From Omphiscola glabra (taxonomy: Eukaryota > Mollusca > Gastropoda > Lymnaeidae): DNA of 64,000 bases. The stretch's first letter is position 1, and each line of letters starts with the position of its first letter. The notes beneath the pieces were generated by a model. The model was not told the DNA's origin and made no database searches. It saw only the letters and a program-made list of their open reading frames with translations. The position numbers and the translations under genes are program-made. The stretch covers positions 21,060,316-21,124,315 of the forward strand of contig OZ024794.1 in assembly GCA_964017045.1 (NCBI GenBank). Reading direction: 5' to 3'. Below, in pieces: positions 11,698-23,767 of the stretch.

Positions 11698-13167
11698 GTT
11701 CACCCTTTGAAAAGTAAACACAAGAGATACAACATGCTTTCATACAACCTTCATATTGGTCAACTAACCCAGGAAGTTGGGAGGAGCTGATATGAACAAT
11801 CTGGATTTTTTCCTTTATTCATCCACCAAAGGAACAATTCTATTCTGTAACAACACTAAGCTTAAGGTAAGAACCATAGATGACCAGAAGACATATGACC
11901 CCGTTGTCCAACTAAGACCGATGGCTTGTTGCGTCCAGTGACACGCATCACAGAACCCTTGCTGACCTCACCAACTTCCGGAATAAATACCCTTTAACAC
12001 CACGCACTCACTGGCAGCCATCTTGAGCAGTCCTCCACATTTTAGTACCGCTTCACTGGCTACCGTGCCCGCCTCAAGTCCTTAGACTACAACCTCAGCC
12101 ACGGGACCCCCGTGTACGGGAGCATGCAAACAGTACTCACTCCTGGCGGCGCCATGATGTAATTGTTCACCTCGCCCTGCCATTAAGATCTCTATACATT
12201 ACGACGTTTTTATCTTGGCTAATCTCACATTACAAGGCTGCTGGAGTTTTCAAAGCATTCGAGACGAGGACACACATACACAGGCCGATGTGGTGTTCAA
12301 CCCGGGAGCCATACGACGCCGGTGTTTATCAAGACATTGAACAGATTTTTAGAGGAGAAGTGTTTATCTAGCAACACGACGCTGACTCTGAATGCGATTC
12401 CGTGTAAATTAACAGTTTCCACGGTGTCTGAAAGAGAAAAAAAAAGGAAAAATTTTATATTTAAACTCTAATCAAAAAGCTCATTACAGTAAACACCGTG
12501 TCATTCTTCAAAGCGGGAAAGTAACTATTTGCATGGTTTCTTTTTTATTATTATTGTTATTGTGGAGCCCACACATTTTCGTCGTCCAGGAATGAAGTAG
12601 TCGAGTTCACATTTGCAGGAATCGATGTGACTCAACAATTGCATTCTCTGAGTTGCTCGCACATCAGGCAAAAAAAAACCTTTTTCTTCAGAGAAAGATC
12701 ATTGTATGGAAGCGCCATGTCACCTTGTTGCAGGGACTACCACCTCGTGTCCGTTCCTTTGTGTGGCGGCACTTGCTCCGCTCCGCCCCAGTGACTCCAT
12801 AGTTGGGCGCCCTTACATATAAACATACCAAGACTGATACAATGGCTACGTGGGGACGAGCCAGTACGCTCGGCACTGTTAAAAAGTAATTTGACGCCCC
12901 CAGGCGATGTGCCCTCGATGAACCGGGTATAATATACTCAAACATGGCGCCCATCGCCTTCTCGTGTTCAGGAGACGACAATTGTCAACATGGCGAACAT
13001 TAGATTAATAAGGCCAAACAATGGCGGAGGGTGATACAGAGGGAGTGGTGATTTGGGGGGGGGGGGGTAAGGACGAACGGCGAACGGAGAGCATTTGGGG
13101 GGGGGGGAGGGGGGATCTAAAGGTCATTTCGGTGGTCAGAGAGCATAAGTTGTTTTGACCTACTGTT
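11698..13167. other. unique region, no supported gene
   Basis: Mixed single-copy sequence. G tracts lie at about 13056-13067 and 13098-13115. The stretch 12000-12420 is relatively GC-rich and repeat-poor. I do not see a conserved reading frame or convincing exon-intron structure. Confidence 0.4.
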
Positions 13168-13565
13168 ATCAGTATGGAGAAATTAATCTCTTATTTAAGT
13201 GTATGGTTCGTTCTAAAACAGTACACAACAAAAGACGACACCAAATGATAAATACAATAACAAAGAATACGATTCTCAAAACCAGGGCTAATTACAATTA
13301 ATAAGTTTTAGTATGTTAGAAATATAATTACAACTACTGACTTACAGTATACTGTTCGGCTTGTACCGGCACAGTGTTGAATAAAACACAAGGTGCAAAA
13401 TGGTACAATGATGAAAAGAAATCTACACACACACACAGTAAACAAAGCGCTGTCTCGTAGCAAAAATAACACACACTCCTAGTATCTCGTGATAAATGTT
13501 CTGCCCCTTTGTCATTCAATCTATCGACTTTATATAGTCGGTTTCTTTAGATGACTCCAGAAATA
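13168..13565 (-). repeat. dispersed repeat, possible LTR remnant, copy 1
   Basis: This is collinear, in reverse orientation, with 31080-31476. Shared words include TCAGTATGG, AATTAATCTCTTATTTAAG, CCAGGGCTAATT, a CA/GT run and, near the far end, a TATA-like TTATATAG. On the minus strand the TATA-like ACTATATAAAGTC comes first, as in the U3/R part of an LTR. No partner LTR or internal gag/pol is present, so a solo LTR is only a possibility. Confidence 0.6.
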
Positions 13566-13612
13566 GAATACGCATTTTAATTGCTTCCAGCTGCTTCTAC
13601 AATAGTCTACAG

Positions 13613-13809
13613 CAGCGGTTCTCAACCTGTGCGTCACGACCCCTTTGGGGGGCGCATGACCCTTTGACATGGGTCGCCTAAGAACATTGGAAAACATATA
13701 TACAATACAGTTATGAAGTAGCAACGAAAATACTCTTGTACTTGGGGGTCGCCACAACATGATGAACTGTATTAAAGGGTCGCTGCATTAGGAAGGTTGA
13801 GAAAAACTG
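13613..13809 (-). mobile_element. SPIN-like non-autonomous hAT element
   Basis: The left end CAGCGGTTCTCAACCTGTG and the right end AAGGTTGAGAAAAACTG are inverted repeats, flanked by the perfect 8-bp duplication GTCTACAG (13605-13612 and 13810-13817). Read on the minus strand, the body has CTAATGCAGCGACCCTTTAA, TACAGTTCATCATGTTGTGG, TTTCGTTGCTACTTCATAAC and TTAGGCGACCC in that order. That is the order I recall for SPIN, the hAT family known for horizontal transfer among tetrapods, a triatomine bug and the snail Lymnaea. At 197 bp it is an internally deleted, non-coding copy. The TSD and ends are seen directly; the family name rests on memory. Confidence 0.88.
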
Positions 13810-13817
13810 GTCTACAG

Positions 13818-16800
13818 GATTCGAAGAATATAGATTATTAATTTTATTAAGTTGTAAACAAGGTCAAGAGGGACTATTTTTAGCCAGCCATACCATAATT
13901 GCGGTTCCGAGCTTGGGGTCAGGTAGAGTTCATTCACGGGGAAACAATGAAGTAAACACGTCTTCTACATAACAGTCATGTACTATAATTTCTATAAATT
14001 TGCTTCTTTAAAATCAGTTGTATTAAAATTTAATTGTTTTTCTTATTTAATGTAATAGAAAAATGCGATTAAAATGGGGTGTGGGGGGTGCGGCAGTGTT
14101 ATATTTCGCCACCGGGCGCAAAATATCATAACCATAGACGCCTCTGCACCAAATACTCTTCTGTCTATATTTGTTTTTATATGGATATCAGTTAGTGGCA
14201 CGGCATAAGTGTTTCAGTTAAAAACCGTGCACGACAATGAGCAATGGTAAACCATGAAACGTTATGGCGGTATTCAATATATTAATGATAATTTTTGATT
14301 ACATGTATTTCTTTTAGTAACATTATTTTAGTAATTTAAATATCTTAATAAGCTTTCAAATGATCATCCTTGCATCTTTCTGGTTTAATATCATTTACTA
14401 TAAACACGAAAAAGTAATTCTATTTCCCCCACACACGTTTCTGCAGAGATGAATGGATCTTGATAAAAAAAATAAAAAAATTGGCATACAAAGTATAACA
14501 CTTCATAATCCGGAAGGAAATGCCGTCGTGGCTTGAATTTTACAAAAAATTACCCTTCAGGTTTTTGGGCAAAAATTTTATAAGCCGCAAAAATAAATGT
14601 AAAGAGCAAATTCTAGATGAAACAGGGCTACACTTGAAAATCTTCATAATAAAGTATTAACCACTGTGGCGGTCAGGGGAAACTAATTTCATTTCCCTTA
14701 AATTATATCTATAGAGTTATCGCTGGCATTTTTTCAACTAATTTTAATGGGACAACTTTTTAACTTAACTTCATAGTTTATCTATAGAAACTGTGTAGGA
14801 CCTCTATCAGAGTGCTAATTAAAACGTCACCTCATTTGAAGCAGGGCCCCCGCCCCACCGGCGCCTTTATTTTAACTATAAGGGAAAACGCCTAGAGTTA
14901 CGTTGTTTTGGTCCCAAAGTTTTATTATTGGAAATATTACAAGTTATTGGAAAAGTTGCAGAATTTTCCAGCACGTTCTGTATGGTTCCACGTAGACATA
15001 AAGATAATTAAAATGCCAATGCTGCCTGCAAGCTTATGGAAATTTTAGTTTAGTTTTAAGAGATGTCTACACTTCCTTGGGAAATTCCTGGGGTCCGATG
15101 AATACGTTTGAGTTTCTAGAATTTCTACCTTGTTCAGAAACGTTCGATTTTTTTATACGGGGTTTGAGATTAAATTAATGTCATTTTTATGCTTCTCGTG
15201 TTCATGTAAGTCTCTATGATATTTCTCTAATGTTATGAAATGAGATTCAAAGATATTTTTTTTCTAGAAAGTTCCAAATGAGTGTAGAATGGCTGTACGA
15301 TATGTTTTCTTTATAACAGCCAAAGCTGTAACACGACTGCTTGGGTACAATTGACGCTTCTCCATAAATCGTTCCATCTAGGGCCATATTGATAAACAAA
15401 CCTTTCCCTATCACATTTTAATATTGATAGTTTTCGAACAAACGATATCCGCATATCTTTTTTTCATGTAGGGGGGGGGGGGGGGCTTTATGGAGTTACT
15501 AAATAAAACGCTCTGTCTTTGGCGTTTTTCAACCGAATTTAAAGGTACACTTTTTAAAATATAGTTTGTTCATTATCCAACCTAAAATACTCATTGTTGT
15601 AAAATAAAAATGATTAAGTTCTTTTGGTGCAAAACAACACAAAAAAAGAGAGGGAGGGGGGGGGGGGCAAAAGTAAAAAATATAAAAGGCAACATCTTCA
15701 CACATTCTTTCAGATTTAAATAAGATAAATTAAAAATAATAACGTAATCTTTATCTTAATATTTTGTATAGTGCCCCTATCGTAGAGATAACTAAAATTG
15801 CCCTTTTTGAAATGGGTTCCTGCAAGGGAGCCTTCTTTATTTGAATCGATAAATGGCCATAGCTTTGGCATTGATGAATACTTTTCTTTTAAAAGACATT
15901 TTTTAAAAGTTACTTTTGTTTTTAAATCATGTATATTGTCTGTGCCTAGCTTTGATATTAGCTGAAAAAAATTGGGCCCCAAATTCAATACTTGCACACG
16001 AGTTATTTTAAATCTGGGTTTTTATAGGAGACGATTTTTCACTTTAATTTGTACTTCAGTGAATTGATTTTTGACAGTCGTCACCCCACACCCCCACCCC
16101 CAATACAAACCCGAGCACAACCGGGTATATTTGTTAGTGGAGCATTAAAGAGAACTAGGGAAAATTAAATGTAAGCCTAATACACAATGCGACTATTTTA
16201 AATTTGATAAGATACATGGAAAGCTTTTCTTTAAATTGAAAACTATAAAAAAAAAATTTTTTAGAAATTTTAGTTCGAAAGTCTGGTTCTAAAAAATATA
16301 CAAAATTAATAAATACAATTTTAAAAAATTTAAACTAAAATTAATACAAATTCCACATTTTTGAGAACGACTGTAATAAATAAACTTTCCAGCGTTTCAC
16401 TCAAATATTTTGAAGGAAAATTTTGAATAAACGAACACAGGAAAAAAACCAAGAAAAAAAAAAACCCACAAAAACAATTAGATTACTTAACGTGAACCCT
16501 TTTTACACATTCTGTTCACATTATTGTTCACGCTACTCACACTAACTCATTCATAATATTATAGGCTATCTCATTTGTGTCTCAGCCCCACCCCCCCCCC
16601 CCCCAAACAAAACCTCCACCCCCACCCCGTGCTCCGCAGCTAATCATGGAAATCTATTGGTGCATTTGTGAAAAAGCTTTGCAATTAAATGATCAAACAA
16701 GCAAATGGCGATTCAATGGCATTGCTGAAAGTCGCATTAAGGCCAGATAGCTTGGCGCACAAGATATTGAAAACTTAAAACAAAAGATAAATACGGCGCG

Positions 16801-17556
16801 GGAGAGTGAATTTCTGAGTGGTGACAAGAAGGCTGACACCGTAGGAGGTGGGCATTGAGAGGGTGGGTATCAATTCTTCGTGCCGGCCGTTCTCTTAAGG
16901 CGCCGGGGGTTATAGGGAAACGTTGATGGCATTTTTTTCCTCTTACAAACATTTTCAGCTCGGCTCCCTATGTGATTCAAGTCTTTTTGTAATTCTATTA
17001 TATTTTGTATTTTCTTTACTAAAACCTCAAATGTATTACAAGAAATTATTGAGCTTGAGTTTCTTTCAAATGCACATTTGCACGATTTTTTTTTTAATTC
17101 AAGAAATTCAAGTGTCAGAGATGGACGACCAGCAGGTTTATCCCTGTAAAACGTTGAAATATTACTGAGTAAAAATATGAGTTTTGGAGGACTTTTCCCC
17201 ACTGTTGAAAGATGTGTTGTTATGGCTTGTCCAGTTGCGTGGAATGTTGAGAAACCTAGATGTTTTGGCGTATGTTGTAGGCCTATTTTAGCCGCCTGTC
17301 TCCCCTTTCCCTTGGCTTTGATATTGCCGTCGCCGAGGAAATGTGCTGTGTCACTCCGTAGCCACCCCTCCCTTGGTTGGGAAAATGTTGTCTACGTTCG
17401 AATGCGTTCTATTTGTTTTAAAGAATGCCATCAGGTGACGCATTTTCTAGAATTGCTTTACACGATGGTTCTGATTTAAGCCTCCCTGTAGCCGAGATAG
17501 ATTTTAGCAATATTTCCTATTTACGAGACGTTTTTAAGTGCAAATTTGTACTCTTT
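13818..17556. other. long AT-rich unique region, no gene seen
   Basis: About 3.7 kb of mostly AT-rich single-copy sequence. G/C homopolymer tracts sit at about 15471-15486, 15655-15667 and 16588-16605. A lone hAT-like end may lie near 14110-14150 (GACGCCTCTG), without a visible partner. Open frames here are short and show no family I recognise. Confidence 0.4.
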
Positions 17557-17647
17557 ATATGAGTGTGTCAATTAATATTTATATGAGTGTCTAAATTAAT
17601 ATTTAAATGAGTGTGTAAATTAATATTTTTATGAGTGTGTAAATTAG
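17557..17647. repeat. 24-bp tandem repeat, about 4 units
   Basis: ATGAGTGTGTAAATTAATAT repeats every 24 bp with small changes. The final unit is truncated at AATTAGTT. Confidence 0.88.
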
Positions 17648-17689
17648 TTAAATCCCAACCGAAGCCCAGTCAATCAAAAACATCACCTG

Positions 17690-17986
17690 GGGGGATGGCA
17701 CTCGTTAAGCCTGGTTGCAAATCTCATCTAAGAGAAGGAAACTCTTAATTCAAACCCGGAGATGGAGTCCCGTAGGCGGATAGCATTGACATAACGAAAA
17801 AGACCCGACAACTGCTGCGTCGCCGCTGGTGCCAAGCTGTGTCACCCACATAATGTTCCCTTGGGTTATCCAGCGTCGTGGAAAGAGGCGATTTGCTGTT
17901 GGGAACAGACGAATAATCCCAGGCCGTGTGGATTTCGTTTTGCGAAGCCTACACCATCGTCACACTGTGACGGAGAGATGCCAGCA
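17690..17986 (+). mobile_element. SINE-like element, copy 1
   Basis: This is the same family as 18920-19240, 31793-32005 and 35900-36062. Ordered landmarks are GGCACTCGTTAAGCC, AATTCAAACCCGGAGATGGA, GGTGCCAAGCTGTGTCACCC, TTGGGTTATCCAGCG, TGTGGATTTCG and CTACACCATCGTCACACTGT, then an A-rich tail at 17986-17996. AATTCAAACCCGG resembles a Pol III B box. The A-rich end and shared orientation of all copies fit a SINE of about 300 bp. I saw no clear target duplication. Confidence 0.75.
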
Positions 17987-18919
17987 AAAAAAAAATTTAT
18001 TAAAACATTAATATTTGTATTTTTCGTGAATGGTACCTTTTCACTAAGTCGAAAGAATTTTTTTTTTTTTGTGTATACTTAAATTTCTATTTTTAATAGT
18101 AAAGCGTAATTTAATGTAATATATTTATAGTATTACTAGCTTTGGTATCGTTTTCTTTATATAATGCCTTGGTTTTTAGTCCTTTGTTACGAATTTTTCA
18201 TTCTAAAAGCTTAATCTAAAAACAAATTAAATTTTCAAAACCTTGTAAGGGTACGAACCGTAGACTCTTAACATTAAAGACCAATTAGGAATAAAATTGT
18301 ATGCAAATTCTCAGCAACAACACCAGTTTGTAAAACAAAATGCATTCAAAATATGGTGGATTGCGCTGATCGACCCTGGCGAAATAAACAACTGTGGAGG
18401 TGAAAGTGTCAGAATTAAACGCTTTATTGCATGCAATTTGCTGGCGATTGAATAGTTCAGGGAAAAAAAAGGGGCAGACAATATTTAACGTTTCCCTACC
18501 CACCCAACCCCAGGGGTACGCCCCGTATTTTAAATCCCACCTATGACAATTTTAACCCTTTGCCTGGTTCTTAGCGTGAATATATTTCAACAGCGACTGC
18601 TCCACTTTCGTTGCGTGGGAGTCCTCATCGTAACGTATTTAGTACGGTGCTTTCTATACCTCGTTTTCCAAACAGCGATTATCCGACAATCCGGTTATCC
18701 GAACTGGCCCTTCACCCCCATCCATTCGCATTTTTTTTTTTTTTAAAAGAATTTTTTTTTCGTTTACACCATGCGCTTGTTATGGAACACAGGCATACGG
18801 GAAAACAGTTCCGCCTTTTGTCCTACAACCCAGGTACGTACTGTAAATGCAGTGAGCAGATTGCGACGATGTGATCTTCAAAATTTTTTGTTTAATATAT
18901 AACGAGGAATATACGTCTG
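17987..18919. other. unique stretch with possible pogo-like fragment
   Basis: AT-rich single-copy DNA. At about 18664-18705 the words ATTATCCGACAATCCGG and TTATCCGAAC resemble the ends of Tigger/pogo elements as I remember them. No partner end is present, so it is not called separately. Confidence 0.4.
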
Positions 18920-19240
18920 TCATGGGTTGATGGGACTCGTTAACCCTGGATGGCAACCATCTACGAGCAGGAAACAATGAATTCAAACCCGGAGATGGAG
19001 TCCCGTGGGCGAACAACATTGACACAATGAAACACTCCGACAACTCTTGCGACACCACTGGTGCCGCAAGCTGTATCATCCACATGATGTTCCTTTGGGT
19101 TATCCAGGGGCAGTGGAGAGATTACGATTTGCTGTGTAGGGAACCAGCTTACAATCCTAAAAAGAATAGTCCCAGGCCTTGTGGATTTCGTCCTGCGAAG
19201 TCTACACCATCGTCACATTGTGACCGACGGATGCCAGCCA
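18920..19240 (+). mobile_element. SINE-like element, copy 2 (most complete)
   Basis: This is the fullest copy in the window. Landmarks in order are GATGGGACTCGTTAACCC, GAATTCAAACCCGGAGATGG, ACTCCGACAACTCTTGCGAC, GCTGTATCATCCACATGATG, TTGGGTTATCCAG, GGAACCAGCTTACAATCC, CTTGTGGATTTCGTCCTGCG and TCTACACCATCGTCACATTG, ending at ACGGATGCCAGCC with an A-rich tail. It is the reference for recognising that the satellite at 36 kb is made from the TCTACACC...GTGAC segment of this element. Confidence 0.78.
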
Positions 19241-21194
19241 AAAGCAAAAAATACACTACTGAAGAGACAGAGCGACCCAGGGTTTATTCTAAGCACATTT
19301 CAAATATTTTGGGAGGGAAAAAAGTATATTCACCAAAATATCAAAAAAAAAATTATTCCCAAACCTCACTTTATAACATTAAAAAAAAAAAAAAATCACT
19401 AAACTTATGTGCACGAATTTGAAAAGTGTTGTTAATTGGCGTTACGCCGAAAAGACGGTTGCTTTGGACGGGAGGAAATCTGCTGAAGACATTACAACCT
19501 CTTGAGGTTAGACATATTTTAAGTTAACTGCTTAAAAGAAAAACAACTACAGAAACATAACATCACTTAAAATTAGTGATCCCATAGGTTGGAAAGCGAC
19601 ACGATCGCCCAAAGAGTTGCGATGATCACATTTTAAAAATTAACCCAACAGGAACGGAAGACAAGTAGCCGTCGTGAGATTCTATTGGAATGTTCGCTCC
19701 TCAATAAAAGTGTCACCCTAGCAGACCGTCTGCCCCGGAAGTACTCGTAGAAGTAAATCCTGCATGACGGATCCGGGGAGAGCACGAGGGGGGAGCGAGT
19801 TAAATTAATGAGTCGTTTAGTTCGCTTTTTTTCTTCTTTTTTTTTTTTTTTTTCGTTTTTGATTTTGAAAGGGCGGTTATTCTTGGAGGTCCCGCGTTAA
19901 TTAGGCGATAAACACTGGCCGAGGTTTTAGTGCTTATTTGCACGTACGCAATGTCACGGAGAACACGCAGGGAAAATGAAAAAGAAGGAAATAAGGGGGT
20001 GGGGGCAAGCCAAAATGAGAAATGAAGGCGAGTGATTAATATATCATCTTGGTTAATTTGGCACTGAGCTCGTCAAAAGGATAAGAAAAACTTTTTCTAT
20101 AGAGAGAAATGAACAAAAAAATTGTCAGCCATTTACACCAATTTCTAATCACTCAGCATTACAGGGAATTCCCCCAAATCAGTCTTTGATGGTGGCGCGC
20201 AACAGCACGAGCCACCATTTCCTCCAATGTATTTCTTGGCGTCCATTAGAAACTATTACTTCTAAATTTCGTCTTAATGGGAGCAGGGCAAATATATCAT
20301 CCTGCTCAATTCCATTTCGGCTCTTTAAGTTAAGGTCACGCCCAGGGACCATCAAAAGCCGGTTCGGGGTTGCCGGGAAGAAAAGTTCACGACAGGGCAC
20401 CGCGATCTTACATCAACGTGGACTGAAAGAGATCAGGAAGTGATCGTCACGTCTCACGCGCATGCGCACTCTTCATGACTCGACTAATGGCCATCTTAGA
20501 TCGATGTGTCTTTTTTTTTTCTTCTTCTTTGTTGTAGCCAATCTCCTAGAACCTCAGAGTTTCAGGGGGCTGAAAAAAAAAGGGGGGGGGGATGGTGTGG
20601 GTCGGAGTATTAACATTGATGAAGACAAATCTCTGTTGACAGTCCCCGTGTCCAAGAAGAAACCCGAACTCGCCGGAAATGAAGGGAGAGTCCAGGCCGT
20701 GCTAAGAATCTCCCCCCCCCCCCCTTTTTTTTTTACTCCTCCTAGGTCTGAGACTGGACACTTCATTTGGTAGCTTGTCTTATCTAAAGTGGAGCAATAA
20801 AATGTAGTCATTTAGTTTAAAAACCCAAGACTTCCAACATACAAAATGTCCTTCATTTTTTTATTTTTAAAACTAAACATACTATTACATAGAGCTATAT
20901 GCCACATTTAAATGTATCCTTTTAGTGAAGTTATGATTTAACTACGAACAAGAGATCCAACAACACGTCTTTTTCCTGAACAGTTGCCATGGACCATTTT
21001 GTATTGATGTGCAATTACATGTATTTATTATATACAGCCTGTAACAAAAATCATGAGTCAAATAATAAATGTCAGATTTCAAAAGTGAATTGTGTCAGAG
21101 ATTTGAGGCATGTTTCAGGAGGTAATGTGCTATGTGTCTTTACTCATTACTACTATCAGGTAGAGAGGGAAAAAAAGGGGTGTCCAGAACTTAT
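19241..21194. other. unique region, no supported gene
   Basis: Single-copy sequence with several homopolymer tracts. An A9/G10 tract at about 20572-20590 faces a C11/T9 tract at about 20712-20733 in inverted orientation. The part at about 19740-19990 is GC-richer and repeat-free. No reading frame shows a recognisable family. Confidence 0.4.
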
Positions 21195-21570
21195 TCAAAT
21201 TGCCGGAAAGTACTTGCATCTGTGTGCATGAAGCATTGAAACAGCTGGAAAGGGATTGCATTTATGTTCATGATTTACTGAATGAGTCGCATGTTTACTT
21301 GTATCTCTATGACTTAATGAAATAGTCAGACAGAAATTAATGTGTCCCCATGACTCATTGAAACAGTCGGAAATTACTTAATGTGCGTCCTTGACATATT
21401 GACATTATCAGAAAGAACTTACTGTGTGCCCATGACTTATTGACATTATCAGAAAGAACTTACTGTGTGTCCTTGACTTATTGACATTATCAGAAAGAAC
21501 TTACTGTGTGACCTTGACTTATTGATCTTATCAGAAAGAACTTACTGTGTGTCCATGCTAATCTGTGTGT
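21195..21570. repeat. about 41-bp tandem repeat, graded divergence
   Basis: The words CTTACTGTGTG, CATGACTTATTGACATTATC and AGAAAGAA repeat every 41 bp. The three or four units at 21400-21560 are nearly identical. Units further left (21195-21400) become steadily more diverged, with GAAACAGTC or GAATGAGTC in place of GACATTATC. Confidence 0.85.
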
Positions 21571-22189
21571 CCATGACTTTACAAAAATCATCATTACGTT
21601 GAAAGAGGTAGTCAAGAAGAGGCAATCGAATGGATATCTGTTTGAAAGTCTGATACAGAGTTCGGAATTTCTCCATGGTGCTCACTACCAAATTTCAATT
21701 CCTGCTCTATGACAGCGTCGCCAGTAATCAGAGTTCATTTGTTACGGGTCGATGAAGTCCTACGGCCATTAACTGAATCCATTGAGCATTCTAAGAAAAA
21801 AGTTCTCGTTATTGGCATTTTGATTTGTTGGCACGTCTCGCGGGCCATCTAGTGGCGGGTGTTGGAAGACTGGCACGCCCCGCGAGAGGGAAGGAAGCCG
21901 AATTGTTTGGATTTTGTCCCCCCCCCCCCCCCAGCTCAACGGGGTAGTTATGAATACAAAAATTCGATGTACTCCGCTCGAAACCTTACAGTAATTGGCA
22001 TTGTCTTCTGCTGAAAGGTCAGTGTATACAAATAATGGCACGGAACGCATACTCAGAGATCAATTAACGAGAAAAATACTTCCCTTAAATTACTTTATTG
22101 AATTCTATGGGGGTCCGCCCCCCCCCCCTTCAACCACAACCACCAGCCACCATGGTATTGGCATACATTGTAAACATTCTTTTTATTTT
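21571..22189. other. unique stretch, no supported gene
   Basis: Single-copy DNA with C runs at 21918-21932 and 22119-22128. I see no supported gene. Confidence 0.4.
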
Positions 22190-22980
22190 AAACTAGTTAT
22201 AACCCGCCAAAAAATGGTGGCGACTATGCGCGAATTTCACGTCTACTATAATGTTATTTGACAAATCACGCATTCAAGTAATGAAATCGATAAGAATGTC
22301 AGATAATGCCATGCACCACCCCTCCTTCCCCCTCCCCTAAATATGTATCCTAAAACTCTTTTTACACGCCCTTGAGCTTTATTAATATTCTGTTGTCCCG
22401 ACCCCATTTTACAACGAAAAGTTATTACATTATATTAAAAAATGAGACTAGATCCAGGGCTGGCTCAAGGTACCGGCAGCTCGGGCAGCTCCCCTTTGTG
22501 CCATGGGCTTAGGGCGCCATCAGCAATCTTCCAAAATAGGAAAGAGCATTGCACCTGGACGCCATGGAGGAGACGTAGAAAGTGCAATAAACAGATTTAA
22601 GGATTTAAAGGTTATAAAAGAATGTTATCGGTAGCTAACTGTTCATACTGTCCAAATACGAGTTAAGAAAAACAATATTATTTTTCATTGTTTGTTTTTT
22701 TTTTTTTTAAAAAGCAACATAGATAATAAACTCATTACCTAAGGCAAATTTGATTCTTTCAAAAAAAAAAAAGTGTATGATTATACTTAAAAGGGGCGCC
22801 AAGGTTAAGCTTGCCCGAGGCGCCAGAAACCGTAGTACCGGCCCCGACTAGATCCGTACGCAACAAAAGAAAATATTACGCACCAAACGCACTTATTTTT
22901 ATGAATCTCATTTAGCGCAGTTATCGGAAATTTTATTTAACGCGCTACTGAACTCTCCATGACACCTTACATTCAATACC
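22190..22980 (+). repeat. dispersed repeat split by a hAT insertion
   Basis: The left part (ACTAGTTATAACCCGCC, GGTGGCGAC, TATTAATATTCTGTTGTCCC) and the right part (ATTACGCACCAAACGCAC, TCTCATTTAGCGCAGTTATC) are collinear with 49459-49830, where they are contiguous. Here they are separated by the hAT-like element at 22455-22846. The 49.5 kb copy therefore gives the unoccupied arrangement. Confidence 0.75.
22455..22846. mobile_element. hAT-like element, 392 bp, 8-bp TSD
   Basis: The left end CAGGGCTGGCTCAAGGTACC and the right end GTAGTACCGGCCCCG are imperfect inverted repeats. The perfect 8-bp duplication ACTAGATC flanks both sides (22447-22454 and 22847-22854). Subterminal GGGCGCCA and GGCGCC blocks lie at both ends. 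The AT-rich interior has no transposase. It lies inside an older dispersed repeat. Confidence 0.87.
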
Positions 22981-23546
22981 TAAAGAATCCTATTGATAGA
23001 ACGAGTTTTTTTTTTTTTTTTCTAAAAAAAAACATCCATTATGACGGCAGTGAAGGTGTTATGAGGATTTTGATAAATCAGACAAGATTGAACTCATTTA
23101 GCAACAACAAAAACCAATACCTCACCAAGTATGGGATGTATTAAACAACAACCCCAAAACAATGTTTGTTTTTTCTCGTATACATCCTTTATCACATGTA
23201 ATATCGAGCAATGGGAGTGAGGCAGAATATTGGACGAAAAACATATACGAAGCTTTGAAACATGCCAATTATCTCTCTAATTCGGGAACAAAGACGGAAA
23301 CCGCGCTTAAAGAATTTTGTAATCCAACTTACAGCTAATCCTTTTCTAATGAGTGTATATTGCTGTTTTTGTTTGTTGTTGTTTTTTCTGCTATTCATTT
23401 TATATTCCGGACACACTAAAAATGCTTTAGACGCGAGGCATCATGAATATTGAATCCATCGGCCACGACATCAGACTAACACTCCACACTTAAGTAATAG
23501 TGCTTTAAAAAATGATTAAACGATATTCAGGATCAAATTTGTATGT
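22981..23546. other. unique stretch, no supported gene
   Basis: AT-rich sequence with T and A tracts at 23006-23029. I see no supported gene. Confidence 0.4.
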
Positions 23547-23767
23547 TTGTGTCATGCACCGATGCCCTGTTTGTGTCGTGCACCGATGTCCTGTTTGTGT
23601 CGTGCACCGATGCCCTGTTTGTGTCGTGCACCGATGTCCTGTTTGTGTCATGCACGATGCCCTGTTTTTGTCGTGCACCGATGTCCTGTTTGTGTCGTGC
23701 ACCGATGCCCTGTTTGTGTCATGCACAGATGCCCTGTTTGTGTCATGCACCGGTTCCCTGTTTGTGC
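23547..23767. repeat. 24-bp minisatellite, about 9 units
   Basis: TTTGTGTCGTGCACCGATG repeats every 24 bp, followed alternately by CCCTG and TCCTG. One unit near 23650 is shorter by a base or two. The unit length keeps short frames open on both strands; they are repeat translations. Confidence 0.92.

Noticed and set aside
16737..17202. Overlapping short frames of 71-110 codons on the minus strand
   Set aside because: No recognisable family, no repeat or splice evidence, and lengths expected by chance in AT-rich DNA.
20572..20733. Inverted A9G10 / C11T9 pair as transposon ends
   Set aside because: Only homopolymers pair; there is no further terminal similarity or flanking duplication.
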